Positions 6,818-14,192 of a DNA stretch of 14,283 nucleotides are shown in pieces (position 1 is the stretch's first letter; each line of letters begins with the position of its first letter). The notes under the pieces are model-generated. The model searched no databases, was not told the origin of the DNA, and saw nothing but the letters and a program-made list of their open reading frames with translations. Source of the DNA: an uncultured Flavobacteriaceae bacterium. GTDB lineage: Bacteria > Bacteroidota > Bacteroidia > Flavobacteriales > Flavobacteriaceae. The stretch is taken from assembly GCA_913020685.1 (NCBI GenBank), contig CAJWAY010000027.1, forward strand, positions 1-14,283. The letters run 5' to 3'. The position numbers and the translations under genes are program-made.

Positions 6818-8476
6818 GTGGTAAATATACAATGTTTAGACTTGTCAATTCAACAACACTATTTACCCGCAATATACCGTCTGGGTATACTTTTACTCTT
6901 CATTAGCGAGATTGGTTGTTCAATAGAGCCGCAGGCAGATCGCTCACATTTGGTCTTTCGTTACAATGAGGATGGCAACATCACTTCATTAGATCCTGCT
7001 TTTTCAAGAAACTTAGAAAACATTTGGGCTACCACACATTTATTCAATGGGCTAGTTCAACTAAATGACAATTTGGAGGTTATTCCCGATGTTGCTGAAC
7101 AATGGAATGTTTCGGCAGATGGTTTGGTATACGAGTTTAAAATAAGAGAGGATGTCTATTTTCACAAGCATCCTGGCTTTGGAAACAAGAAAACACGGAG
7201 TGTAACTGCCTCAGATTTTGTTTACAGTCTAAAAAGGCTTTTAGATCCTCAACTGGCATCCCCAGGAGGTTGGGTCCTTCAAAATGTAAAAAAAATCGAA
7301 GCGAATAATGATCGACAATTGACAATCACCCTAAAAAAACCTTTTCCTGGATTTTTAGGATTGCTTAGTATGCGTTATTGCTCTGTAATCCCTCATGAAA
7401 TAGCTAATATAAAAGGAGTTGATTTTCGAAAAAATCCAATCGGAACAGGGCCATTTGCATTTAAAAATTGGGAAGAAAATGTGAAATTAGTTTTGAGAAA
7501 AAATCCACTTTATTTTGAGTATGATGAAAAAGGGGAGGCCCTTCCCTACTTAGAAGCTGTCGCCATTACTTTTGTCCCCGATAAACAAAGTGAATTCATG
7601 CTTTTTCTCCAGGGAAAATTAGATTTGCTGAATTCATTAGACAATTCCTATAAAGATGAATTACTAACTCAGGAAGGTCAGCTATCTGAAAAATATAGAA
7701 AAAAAATAAGCCTCCAAAAAGGACCTTACCTGAACACGGAATACTTGGGTTTTTATTTGGACAGCCCTTCGGTAATCATACAGTCACCTGCTATCAGAGA
7801 AGCAATCAACATCGGTTTTGATCGAAAAAAAATGATGACTTATTTGAGAAATAATATTGGTTTTGAAGGAGACAAAGGTTTTATTCCAAAGGGCCTCCCT
7901 GGTCATCCCGAAAATCGACTTCTGGAATATCAACCCGAAAAGGCAGCAGCATTAGTAAAAAACTTCGAAAAACAAACAGGAAAAAAAGCTTGGATCACAC
8001 TGGCCACAGATCCAAACTACGTCGACCTCTGTGAATACATACAAAGGGAATTACAAAAAATAGGGATTTCGATTAAAGTAGATGTGATGCCGCCGTCAAC
8101 ATTAAAAAAAGCACGCTCACAAGGAAAATTGGAAATGTTTCGCTCCAATTGGATTGCAGATTATCCCGATGCAGAGAACTATCTTTCCCTTTTCTATTCG
8201 AAAAATTTAAGCCCATCTGGGCCTAATTATACTCATTTTAATAACGATACTTTTGATTCCTATTACTATGATAGCTTTATGATTAATGATGCGGACAAAA
8301 GAAGTAAGCACTACAAAACTATGGACTCGCTGGCCATGAGTAGGCATCCTTTGGTCCCCCTTTTTTACGATCAAGTGGTGCGATTTACTCAAAAAGAAGT
8401 GGAAGGACTTACACTCAACCCTATCAATGATTTAAAGCTTAAAAAAGTTTGGAAGAAAAAAAATAGTTATAAATAA
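6818..8476 (+). CDS. ABC transporter substrate-binding protein, family 5 (peptide/nickel type), probable lipoprotein
   Basis: Extracytoplasmic solute-binding protein of the OppA/DppA family (SBP_bac_5), which captures oligopeptides or similar ligands for an ABC importer. Family marks include ITSLDPAFSRN (55-65), HLFNGLVQLN (74-83) with VIPDVAEQWNVS (88-99), YEFKIREDVYFH (105-116), VTASDFVYSLKRLLDP (129-144), NPIGTGPF (206-213) and, near the C terminus, WIADYPDAENYLSLFYS. Residues about 21-33 are hydrophobic and end at C34 (SEIGC), a possible lipidation site, but Glu at the -3 position is unusual for a lipobox. No ATG exists in the first part of the frame: GTG at 6818 or TTG at 6842 must serve, and TTG gives a more usual signal peptide of about 25 residues. 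No permease or ATPase gene of an importer is adjacent, so its partners must be elsewhere. It converges on rpmE2, 30 bases away. Confidence 0.93.
   Translation: MVNIQCLDLSIQQHYLPAIYRLGILLLFISEIGCSIEPQADRSHLVFRYNEDGNITSLDPAFSRNLENIWATTHLFNGLVQLNDNLEVIPDVAEQWNVSADGLVYEFKIREDVYFHKHPGFGNKKTRSVTASDFVYSLKRLLDPQLASPGGWVLQNVKKIEANNDRQLTITLKKPFPGFLGLLSMRYCSVIPHEIANIKGVDFRKNPIGTGPFAFKNWEENVKLVLRKNPLYFEYDEKGEALPYLEAVAITFVPDKQSEFMLFLQGKLDLLNSLDNSYKDELLTQEGQLSEKYRKKISLQKGPYLNTEYLGFYLDSPSVIIQSPAIREAINIGFDRKKMMTYLRNNIGFEGDKGFIPKGLPGHPENRLLEYQPEKAAALVKNFEKQTGKKAWITLATDPNYVDLCEYIQRELQKIGISIKVDVMPPSTLKKARSQGKLEMFRSNWIADYPDAENYLSLFYSKNLSPSGPNYTHFNNDTFDSYYYDSFMINDADKRSKHYKTMDSLAMSRHPLVPLFYDQVVRFTQKEVEGLTLNPINDLKLKKVWKKKNSYK
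6822..6853 (-). promoter_or_regulatory. probable mtaB promoter inside the neighbouring gene's 5' end
   Basis: On the minus strand TTG (6853-6851), a 21-base spacer and TATATTTA (6829-6822) match the Bacteroidota consensus at all but the last base of the -7 element. A start near 6816 would give a leader of about 25 bases. A second TTG at 6848-6846 gives a 16-base spacer. The site overlaps the first codons of the divergent gene. Confidence 0.42.
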
Positions 8477-8506
8477 CAGTTTTGGAGTTTTTGAGAGAAA
8501 TGGGAT

Positions 8507-8758
8507 TTATTTTTTAAACTTTGAGTATTTGTTCTTAAACTTATCAATTCGTCCTGCAGTATCAACTAATTTAGACTTACCTGTGTAATAGGGGTGCGAG
8601 GTACGAGAAATTTCTAGCTTTACAAGGGGGTATTCAACACCATCGTGTTCGATTGTCTCTTTAGTTTCGACGGTTGACTTTGTTATAAATATGTCTTCAT
8701 TGGACATATCTTTGAAAGCTACAAGTCTGTAATTTTCTGGATGAATTCCAGTTTTCAT
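8507..8758 (-). CDS. rpmE2: 50S ribosomal protein L31, type B (zinc-independent)
   Basis: An 83-residue large-subunit ribosomal protein. MKTGIHPENYRLVAFKDMSN (1-20), the central EYPLVKLEISRTSHPYYTGK (42-61) and VDTAGRIDKFKNKY (65-78) are typical of the long B form. The protein has no cysteine at all, so the zinc-binding CxxC pairs of the A form are absent, as expected for type B. In many bacteria the B form replaces the zinc form under zinc shortage; in Bacteroidota it is often the only L31, so no Zur control should be assumed, and I see no clear Zur-type palindrome upstream. It is a single gene with a probable promoter just upstream, facing the binding-protein gene tail to tail. Confidence 0.96.
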   Translation of the reverse strand: MKTGIHPENYRLVAFKDMSNEDIFITKSTVETKETIEHDGVEYPLVKLEISRTSHPYYTGKSKLVDTAGRIDKFKNKYSKFKK

Positions 8759-8782
8759 AACTATTTTGGTATTAATAGCACG

Positions 8783-8812
8783 CGAATTTAATGTTTTTAA
8801 ATAAATTTACAA
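8783..8812 (-). promoter_or_regulatory. possible rpmE2 promoter
   Basis: On the minus strand TTG (8812-8810), a 19-base spacer and TAAATTCG (8790-8783) match TAnnTTTG except for one base. This gives a leader of roughly 20 bases. A second near-match, TAAATTTA (8809-8802), lies just upstream but lacks a well-spaced TTG. Confidence 0.4.
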
Positions 8813-8860
8813 AAGTTCAAACTTTAAAATCCTAAGTTTCTAAATTTAAACAAATCATTA

Positions 8861-9385
8861 ATGGAAAATCAAAAAATAACCACCGCAAAAACAGCCCTCA
8901 ATTATGGCATCATTTTAGGAGGGATAAGTCTTGTATACAGTCTCATGCTTTTTTTCTTAGATATGCATTATCAAGGAGATACAACCACATCTGCTATCGG
9001 ATATGTTATTTTTATTTTTATCGTTTTTTGGGGAATTAGGGATTTTAAAAAAAACAACAATGGTTACATAAGTTTGTCCGAGGCACTAAAAACAGGGGTC
9101 GGTACTTCACTTATTTCAGCCATAATACTCTCCATTTATACTATAATTCTGATCATATATCTCGATCCTGAATTTTTAGACAAATCCATCGAGTATCAAA
9201 AACAAAAGTTACTTCAGGAAGATCCCGAGATATCTATTGAGAATGTGAATAAAATGTTTGACATGCAAAAAGAGTTCTCAGGGCCATTCATAATTTCCGG
9301 ATTCATTATCATTTTCAATCTATTTTTTGGTTTTATCATTTCATTGATTGTTGGACTGATCCTTAAAAAATCTCAGCCCGAATAG
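8861..9385 (+). CDS. DUF4199 family integral membrane protein
   Basis: A 174-residue inner-membrane protein with four predicted helices (about residues 13-33, 44-59, 79-101 and 141-167). Between helices 3 and 4 lies a charged loop (about 102-138) rich in Glu, Lys and Gln. The order of a short cytosolic N terminus, NYGIILGG, FWGIRDFKKNNNGYISLSEA after helix 2, and a YQKQ-containing loop is what I recognise as DUF4199, a family widespread in Bacteroidota with no assigned role. It is the first of four same-strand genes; the next gene, a membrane glycosyltransferase, starts 37 bases downstream. I recall this pairing in related genomes, which would suggest a linked envelope role, but that is from memory. 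No strong promoter is visible upstream; a TAAATTTA at 8841-8848 is only a weak candidate. Confidence 0.88.
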   Translation: MENQKITTAKTALNYGIILGGISLVYSLMLFFLDMHYQGDTTTSAIGYVIFIFIVFWGIRDFKKNNNGYISLSEALKTGVGTSLISAIILSIYTIILIIYLDPEFLDKSIEYQKQKLLQEDPEISIENVNKMFDMQKEFSGPFIISGFIIIFNLFFGFIISLIVGLILKKSQPE

Positions 9386-9396
9386 TACAAATTTCA

Positions 9397-9404
9397 TATT
9401 TTTG
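9397..9404 (+). promoter_or_regulatory. possible -7 element upstream of the glycosyltransferase gene
   Basis: TATTTTTG, followed by C, is an exact Bacteroidota -7 element in the 37-base gap before the ATG at 9423. No TTG is found at the right distance upstream, so it would be a -7-only promoter giving a very short leader of about 12 bases. It could let the glycosyltransferase and later genes be expressed apart from the DUF4199 gene. Confidence 0.4.
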
Positions 9405-9422
9405 CGATGAAACCATACTTAC

Positions 9423-10370
9423 ATGGATATTTCCATCGTCATTCCATTACTAAACGAAAGCGAGTCAATATTAACGCTTCACGATTGGATCATACGGTCA
9501 CTTGAAAAGGAGATAAACAACTACGAAATTATCTTTATTGATGATGGAAGTTCAGACCGCTCTTGGGAAGTAATTGTGGAATTATGTGGGAGAAATCCCA
9601 ATACACATGGGATTCAGTTTTCAAAAAATTACGGAAAATCTCAGGCTTTGCACGCAGGTTTCAAAAAGGCTCAAGGGGATTTTGTAGTAACCATGGATGC
9701 AGACCTGCAGGATTCTCCTGAGGAGATACTTCCTATGATTAACAAAATGAAAGAAAATGATCTTGACCTCATCTCTGGTTGGAAAAAAAAACGTTATGAC
9801 TCTATACTGTTCAAAAACCTCCCCTCTAAGCTCTTTAATTGGGCTGCAAGGAGGCTATCCGGTATCAAACTTCATGATTTTAACTGTGGTCTGAAAGTAT
9901 ACAAAATGGAAGTGATCAAAAATATACAAGTTTTTGGAGAAATGCACCGCTATATTCCAGTGATTGCCGCCCACGAGGGATTTGATAAAATAGATGAAAA
10001 AACAGTAAAACACCAAGCCAGAAAATATGGAAAAACCAAGTTTGGTGCCGATCGGTTTCTCAATGGATTTTTGGACTTGATCACATTGTGGTTTATCAAC
10101 GGATTTGGAAAAAGACCCATGCATTTCTTTGGATTTTGGGGAACTTTAATGCTAATCATGGGGTTTGGTTTTACCCTCTATCTGGGTATTGACAAATTAT
10201 ACCTCAACATGCAAAGTCGGTTAATTACCCAAAGACCAGAATTTTATATCGCTTTGACAACCATGATTCTAGGGGCTCAATTTTTTATCGCTGGATTTTT
10301 GGGCGAAATCTTAATCCGTCACAACAAGAATATTAAACGATATAACATCATCAATACAACCTATGAATGA
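9423..10370 (+). CDS. family 2 glycosyltransferase, polyprenyl-phosphate sugar transferase type (DPM1/GtrB-like)
   Basis: Likely transfers a sugar from a nucleotide sugar to undecaprenyl phosphate on the cytosolic face of the inner membrane. The GT-A domain is complete: DISIVIPLLNESESI (2-16), FIDDGSSD (38-45), NYGKSQALHAGF (69-80), the metal-binding MDADLQDSPEE (91-101) and DFNCGLKVY (152-160), followed by HRYIPVIAAHEGF (175-187). Two C-terminal membrane helices (about 234-256 and 275-297) match the DPM1/ArnC/GtrB class rather than soluble GT2 enzymes. The length of 315 residues is usual. The donor sugar (glucose, mannose or another) cannot be read from the sequence. Its stop overlaps the start of the phosphohexomutase gene by 8 bases, a sign of translational coupling. 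The ATG at 9423 directly precedes the first beta strand, and an out-of-frame ATG at 9407 leads nowhere. Confidence 0.92.
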   Translation: MDISIVIPLLNESESILTLHDWIIRSLEKEINNYEIIFIDDGSSDRSWEVIVELCGRNPNTHGIQFSKNYGKSQALHAGFKKAQGDFVVTMDADLQDSPEEILPMINKMKENDLDLISGWKKKRYDSILFKNLPSKLFNWAARRLSGIKLHDFNCGLKVYKMEVIKNIQVFGEMHRYIPVIAAHEGFDKIDEKTVKHQARKYGKTKFGADRFLNGFLDLITLWFINGFGKRPMHFFGFWGTLMLIMGFGFTLYLGIDKLYLNMQSRLITQRPEFYIALTTMILGAQFFIAGFLGEILIRHNKNIKRYNIINTTYE

Positions 10371-12072
10371 TGCATTAAATGCCAAGATTGAGGAATGGTC
10401 TAAGCCTCCCTTCGATGAAGAAACTAGAGCACAGTTAAATTTATTGAAACAAAATCCCGAACAACTAGGTGATGCTTTTTATAAGGATTTAGAGTTCGGC
10501 ACCGGGGGTATGCGAGGTATTATGGGAATTGGTACCAATAGAATAAATGCCTACACTTTGGGTAAAAGCACCCAAGGTCTTTGTGATTACCTTAAAAGTG
10601 CTTTCTCGAAAATACCAATCAAAGTAGTGATTGCTTACGACTGCAGAAACAACAGTAAAAGTTTGGCTGTTAAAGTGGCGGAAATTTTTTCTGCCAATAA
10701 CGTTAAGGTGCTTATTTTCTCAGATTTGAGAACCACCCCCGAGCTTTCTTTTGCTGTAAAACACTTAGATGCAAATTGTGGAATCGTTTTAACAGCATCA
10801 CACAATCCCCCCGAATACAATGGGTATAAAGTATACTGGAAAGACGGTGGACAAATTGTTCCTCCTCAAGACAATGAAATAATTGAACAAATCAATAACA
10901 CCCGCTTTTCAGACATCCAATTCAATGCAAAAAGGGAATTGATAGAGTGGATAGATCAAAAGGTGGATCAAGCCTTTTTTGAAAAGTCAGTTCAATTAGG
11001 TCAGTTTGAACAGAATGGACGTGAAAATTTTAAAATTGTATTTACCCCTTTACATGGCACATCCATAACTGCTGTTCCTCAGGTGCTGGCCAAAGCAGGA
11101 TATACTGATGTTCATTTGGTTGAGGCACAGTCCTCCCCTAATGGAAACTTCCCGACGGTAGAATCTCCCAATCCAGAAGAACCAGAGGCCCTTAAGATGG
11201 CATTGGATCTGGCTAATGGGATTGGGGCTGATATGGTTATTGGAACTGATCCTGATAGTGATCGATTGGGAATAGCCGTTAGAGATCATAACAACAAATT
11301 CCGTCTCCTTAATGGGAATCAAACGATGGTGGTGATGACGTATTTTCTTTTGGAACAATGGAAAAAAAGCAAACGTCTAGATGGCAGACAATTTGTGGCC
11401 TCGACCATAGTTTCTACTCCCATGATTCAAAAAATGGCTCAAGCTTATGGTATACAATACAGGGAAACCCTAACCGGATTTAAATGGATTGGTAAACTGA
11501 TTGAAGATTTCCCATCGCTAGAATTTATCGGAGGTGGAGAAGAAAGCTTTGGTTATCTCGTGGGTGATGCTATTCGAGATAAAGATGCGGTTACTGCCAC
11601 ACTACTGGCCTGTGAAGTAGGTACTTATGCAAAAAATAACAACCAAAGTTTTTATGAAATCCTGATCAAATGTTACAGAAAGTTTGGTGCTTATAAAGAA
11701 AAACTCATCTCTTTCACTCAACAAGGGAAAGAAGGAGCGGATAAAATCAAAGCCATGATGGAAGGGTATAGAAATAACCCTCCTAAAGAAATTAGTGGAA
11801 TTAAGGTTTCTCAATTAGAAGACTACCTTAAAAGTGAACAGATTTTTATTTTAGAAAACCGCTCGGAGAAAATCAATTTACCTAAAGCAGATGTTTTAAT
11901 ATTTTCACTGGAAGATCACTCGAAAATTGCTGTGAGACCCAGTGGAACCGAACCAAAAATCAAATTCTACTTCAGTGTAAATGATAAGCTTCACAAACAC
12001 GAAGATTGGGATAGAGTAGAATTTCAATTGGATCAAAAAATATCAACTCTCATCAAAGGAATAGGACTTTAA
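10363..12072 (+). CDS. phospho-sugar mutase (alpha-D-phosphohexomutase; phosphoglucomutase/phosphomannomutase)
   Basis: Interconverts hexose 1- and 6-phosphates (glucose or mannose) through a phosphoserine, supplying sugar 1-phosphate for nucleotide-sugar synthesis in the cytosol. The 569 residues show the four-domain plan: GTGGMRGIMGIGTNRIN (46-62), the active-site TASHNP with S146 (144-149), the metal loop DPDSDRLG (296-303), the sugar-binding loop GGEESFGY (391-398) and the phosphate-binding RPSGTEPK (525-532). Length and motifs fit the long class related to Bacillus PgcA and human PGM2, not the shorter 450-residue ManB/GlmM class. Exact sugar preference is uncertain. It begins inside the last codons of the glycosyltransferase gene (8-base overlap), and its stop is directly followed by the ATG of the ABC exporter, so the three genes are very probably one transcript. 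Confidence 0.94.
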   Translation: MNDALNAKIEEWSKPPFDEETRAQLNLLKQNPEQLGDAFYKDLEFGTGGMRGIMGIGTNRINAYTLGKSTQGLCDYLKSAFSKIPIKVVIAYDCRNNSKSLAVKVAEIFSANNVKVLIFSDLRTTPELSFAVKHLDANCGIVLTASHNPPEYNGYKVYWKDGGQIVPPQDNEIIEQINNTRFSDIQFNAKRELIEWIDQKVDQAFFEKSVQLGQFEQNGRENFKIVFTPLHGTSITAVPQVLAKAGYTDVHLVEAQSSPNGNFPTVESPNPEEPEALKMALDLANGIGADMVIGTDPDSDRLGIAVRDHNNKFRLLNGNQTMVVMTYFLLEQWKKSKRLDGRQFVASTIVSTPMIQKMAQAYGIQYRETLTGFKWIGKLIEDFPSLEFIGGGEESFGYLVGDAIRDKDAVTATLLACEVGTYAKNNNQSFYEILIKCYRKFGAYKEKLISFTQQGKEGADKIKAMMEGYRNNPPKEISGIKVSQLEDYLKSEQIFILENRSEKINLPKADVLIFSLEDHSKIAVRPSGTEPKIKFYFSVNDKLHKHEDWDRVEFQLDQKISTLIKGIGL

Positions 12073-13893
12073 ATGAATTTTTTTTTTAAAATACTTCGCT
12101 TCGGTTTAAACTACAAGCAATTTGCTTTCCTAAACATATTCTTCAATTTGCTCTATGCTATTTTTAGTGCATTAGCTTACGTATCGATGATTCCCATGAT
12201 GCAAATTCTATTTGGAACGACGCCCAAAACAGATTTACAACCAACCTATGAAGGAATTGGCCAAATCAAAAATTATTTGGAGGATTTTTTCAATTATAAA
12301 GTCACGCAGTACATGAATCAAGACAATGGAAAGGCACTGATTTTTGTGATCGGTATAATCATTAGCCTGTTCTTCCTGAAAAACATCTTCAACTATCTAG
12401 CCATGTTTGTCATCACTTTTCTAAGGAATGGTGTATTAATGGATCTGCGAAATGAGTTGTATCAAAAGACCACAACTTTACCCTTGTATTTTTTCTCTGA
12501 GAAGAAGAAAGGAGATTTAATGGCCCGAATCTCTTCTGATGTTTTGGAGCTTCAGCACTCCTTTTTATCCATTTTAGAGTTGATCATCAGAGACCCACTT
12601 ACTATTCTTTTTTCTTTAATCGTAATGTTCAGTTTCAGTGTTAAACTGACCCTTTTTGTTCTGATTTTTATCCCTGTGTCTGGAAGTATAATATCCCAAA
12701 TCGGCAAATCTTTAAAGCGAGAATCGGATCTTGTCCAAAAAGAACAGGGTGAATTTTTATCCATCTTAGAGGAAACCTTTGGAGGAATTAAAATAATTAA
12801 AGCCTTTGGTGCAGAAAATACATTTGTTAAAAAATTCAGACAGTCTACAAACCGATTTTTTGAATTTTCTAACAAACTTTTGAATCGACAAAACCTTGCA
12901 TCGCCCGTCAGTGAGTTTTTGGGAATAGTTGTTATCAGTATTCTTTTATGGTACGGAGGAAAAATGGTCTTGGCCGACCAAACCCTTAACGGTGCAATCT
13001 TTATTTCATATTTGGGGTTGGCATATAATATTTTGACCCCAGCAAAAGGAATCAGTAAGGCCTTCTACAGCATCAAAAAAGGAGATGCTGCAGCACAGCG
13101 TATTCTTGAAATTCTGGAGGCAAAAGATAATATGGAGGATGTGCAAGAGGCAGTTGATATTAAATCATTGGAAAAGGGAATTAAATTTGATAAGATTTCC
13201 TTTTCTTACAATAATACCTCTGTATTTGAAAATTTTTCACTTGAAATAAAAAAAGGACAAACCGTTGCATTAGTTGGGCCTTCAGGAAGTGGAAAAACAA
13301 CTTTGGCTAATTTACTCAATCGTTTTTATGATATTGACAAAGGGAGTTTGACATTGGATGGGATACCTATTAACAAATTAAAGAAAAAATCCCTATATAA
13401 GCTTACAGGAATGGTTACACAAGACTCTATTTTATTTAATGAAAGTATTAGAAATAATATTGCATTAGGAAATAGAAATGCGACACTTACCCAAATTAAG
13501 GAGGCTGCAAAAGTTGCTAATGCATCTGAGTTTATAGAAAAATTGGAACAGGGTTATGACAGTATTATCGGCGAAGGGGGCAACAAACTATCTGGAGGGC
13601 AAAAACAAAGATTATCAATAGCTAGAGCGATTCTTCAAGATCCTGAAATTTTAATACTTGATGAGGCAACCTCAGCTTTAGATACTAATTCCGAGAAGAT
13701 GGTGCAAGCGGCATTGGAAAACTTGATGAAAAATAGAACCTCATTGGTAATTGCTCACCGACTATCAACAATCCAAAATGCTGATTTGATTGTAGTACTC
13801 AATCAAGGCAAAATTATAGAAACCGGAACTCACAGAGAGCTTTTAGCTAAAAAGTCTATTTACGAGAACCTGGTGAGTTTGCAAACTTTGTAG
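12073..13893 (+). CDS. MsbA-like ABC exporter, fused membrane and ATPase domains
   Basis: A half-transporter of 606 residues that should work as a homodimer in the inner membrane. About six helices span residues 15-320, with LPLYFFSEKKKGDLMARISSD-type coupling sequence near 136-156. The ATPase domain has Walker A GPSGSGKTT (402-410), Q450 of the Q loop, signature LSGGQ (506-510), Walker B ILILDE (526-531), SALD (534-537) and H562, so all catalytic parts are present. Lipid A core or glycolipid flipping (MsbA/PglK-like) is a fair guess given the upstream lipid-linked sugar genes; peptide or drug export is also possible. The ATG follows the mutase stop with no gap. Codons 2-5 contain a run of ten T (12078-12087), where slippage would destroy the reading frame. 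No convincing terminator follows. Confidence 0.93.
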   Translation: MNFFFKILRFGLNYKQFAFLNIFFNLLYAIFSALAYVSMIPMMQILFGTTPKTDLQPTYEGIGQIKNYLEDFFNYKVTQYMNQDNGKALIFVIGIIISLFFLKNIFNYLAMFVITFLRNGVLMDLRNELYQKTTTLPLYFFSEKKKGDLMARISSDVLELQHSFLSILELIIRDPLTILFSLIVMFSFSVKLTLFVLIFIPVSGSIISQIGKSLKRESDLVQKEQGEFLSILEETFGGIKIIKAFGAENTFVKKFRQSTNRFFEFSNKLLNRQNLASPVSEFLGIVVISILLWYGGKMVLADQTLNGAIFISYLGLAYNILTPAKGISKAFYSIKKGDAAAQRILEILEAKDNMEDVQEAVDIKSLEKGIKFDKISFSYNNTSVFENFSLEIKKGQTVALVGPSGSGKTTLANLLNRFYDIDKGSLTLDGIPINKLKKKSLYKLTGMVTQDSILFNESIRNNIALGNRNATLTQIKEAAKVANASEFIEKLEQGYDSIIGEGGNKLSGGQKQRLSIARAILQDPEILILDEATSALDTNSEKMVQAALENLMKNRTSLVIAHRLSTIQNADLIVVLNQGKIIETGTHRELLAKKSIYENLVSLQTL

Positions 13894-14192
13894 TGTTGAA
13901 TTAAAATATTTTAAAAAAATAATGATCAAAATTTAAAAGACTTTGGAACACTAGAATTTAATTATTTGGGGGTGTCACCATTTAGAGTCAGATGGATGGT
14001 CTAAAGTTAAAGCTTTGGATCATCATGCAATGTAAAATGAATAAGAACGAATAAATCCCCAGTCGATAAATTTTCAGCCAATCTAATTATTAAAAAACAT
14101 AATGCAGAGTATCTTTTCAGCATACCAGGGTTAACAAATAAAACAAGAGTGAATTTTAAAACAAGTGATATCGGTTTAGATTTTAACCCATC
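13894..14192. other. 299-base gap without a recognisable gene
   Basis: This stretch separates the exporter gene from the next start codon. It holds an AT-only 14-bp palindrome (TTAAAATATTTTAA, 13901-13914) and a distant 7-bp inverted repeat (TAGTGTT 13891-13897, AACACTA 13947-13953). No U-tailed hairpin good enough to call a terminator is seen. On the plus strand a frame without a start codon stays open for 51 codons (14041-14193) and ends with a TGA overlapping the next ATG. On the minus strand an ATG frame of 38 residues (14007-14123) crosses the same bases. Neither resembles a family I know. The stretch may be plain spacer or the decayed remains of a gene. Confidence 0.5.

Noticed and set aside
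6832..6906. ATG-initiated short frame at the 5' end of the peptide-binding protein gene
   Set aside because: It stops after 24 codons and lacks a signal-peptide pattern; the GTG/TTG-initiated frame carries the family motifs. Kept only as a hint of a possible frameshift.
8464..8477. Possible terminator for rpmE2 within the 3' end of the binding-protein gene
   Set aside because: On the minus strand a GTTAT/ATAAC stem of 5 bp with a 2-base loop precedes a short U-rich run. The stem is almost all A-T and the loop too tight, so it is not a supportable hairpin.
12552..12875. Minus-strand frame of 107 codons inside the ABC exporter
   Set aside because: It is antisense to the conserved transporter membrane domain and has no recognisable motif or start context.
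14177..14184. TAGATTTT as a -7 element for the last gene
   Set aside because: The last base does not match, there is no spaced TTG, and it lies too near the ATG at 14193.
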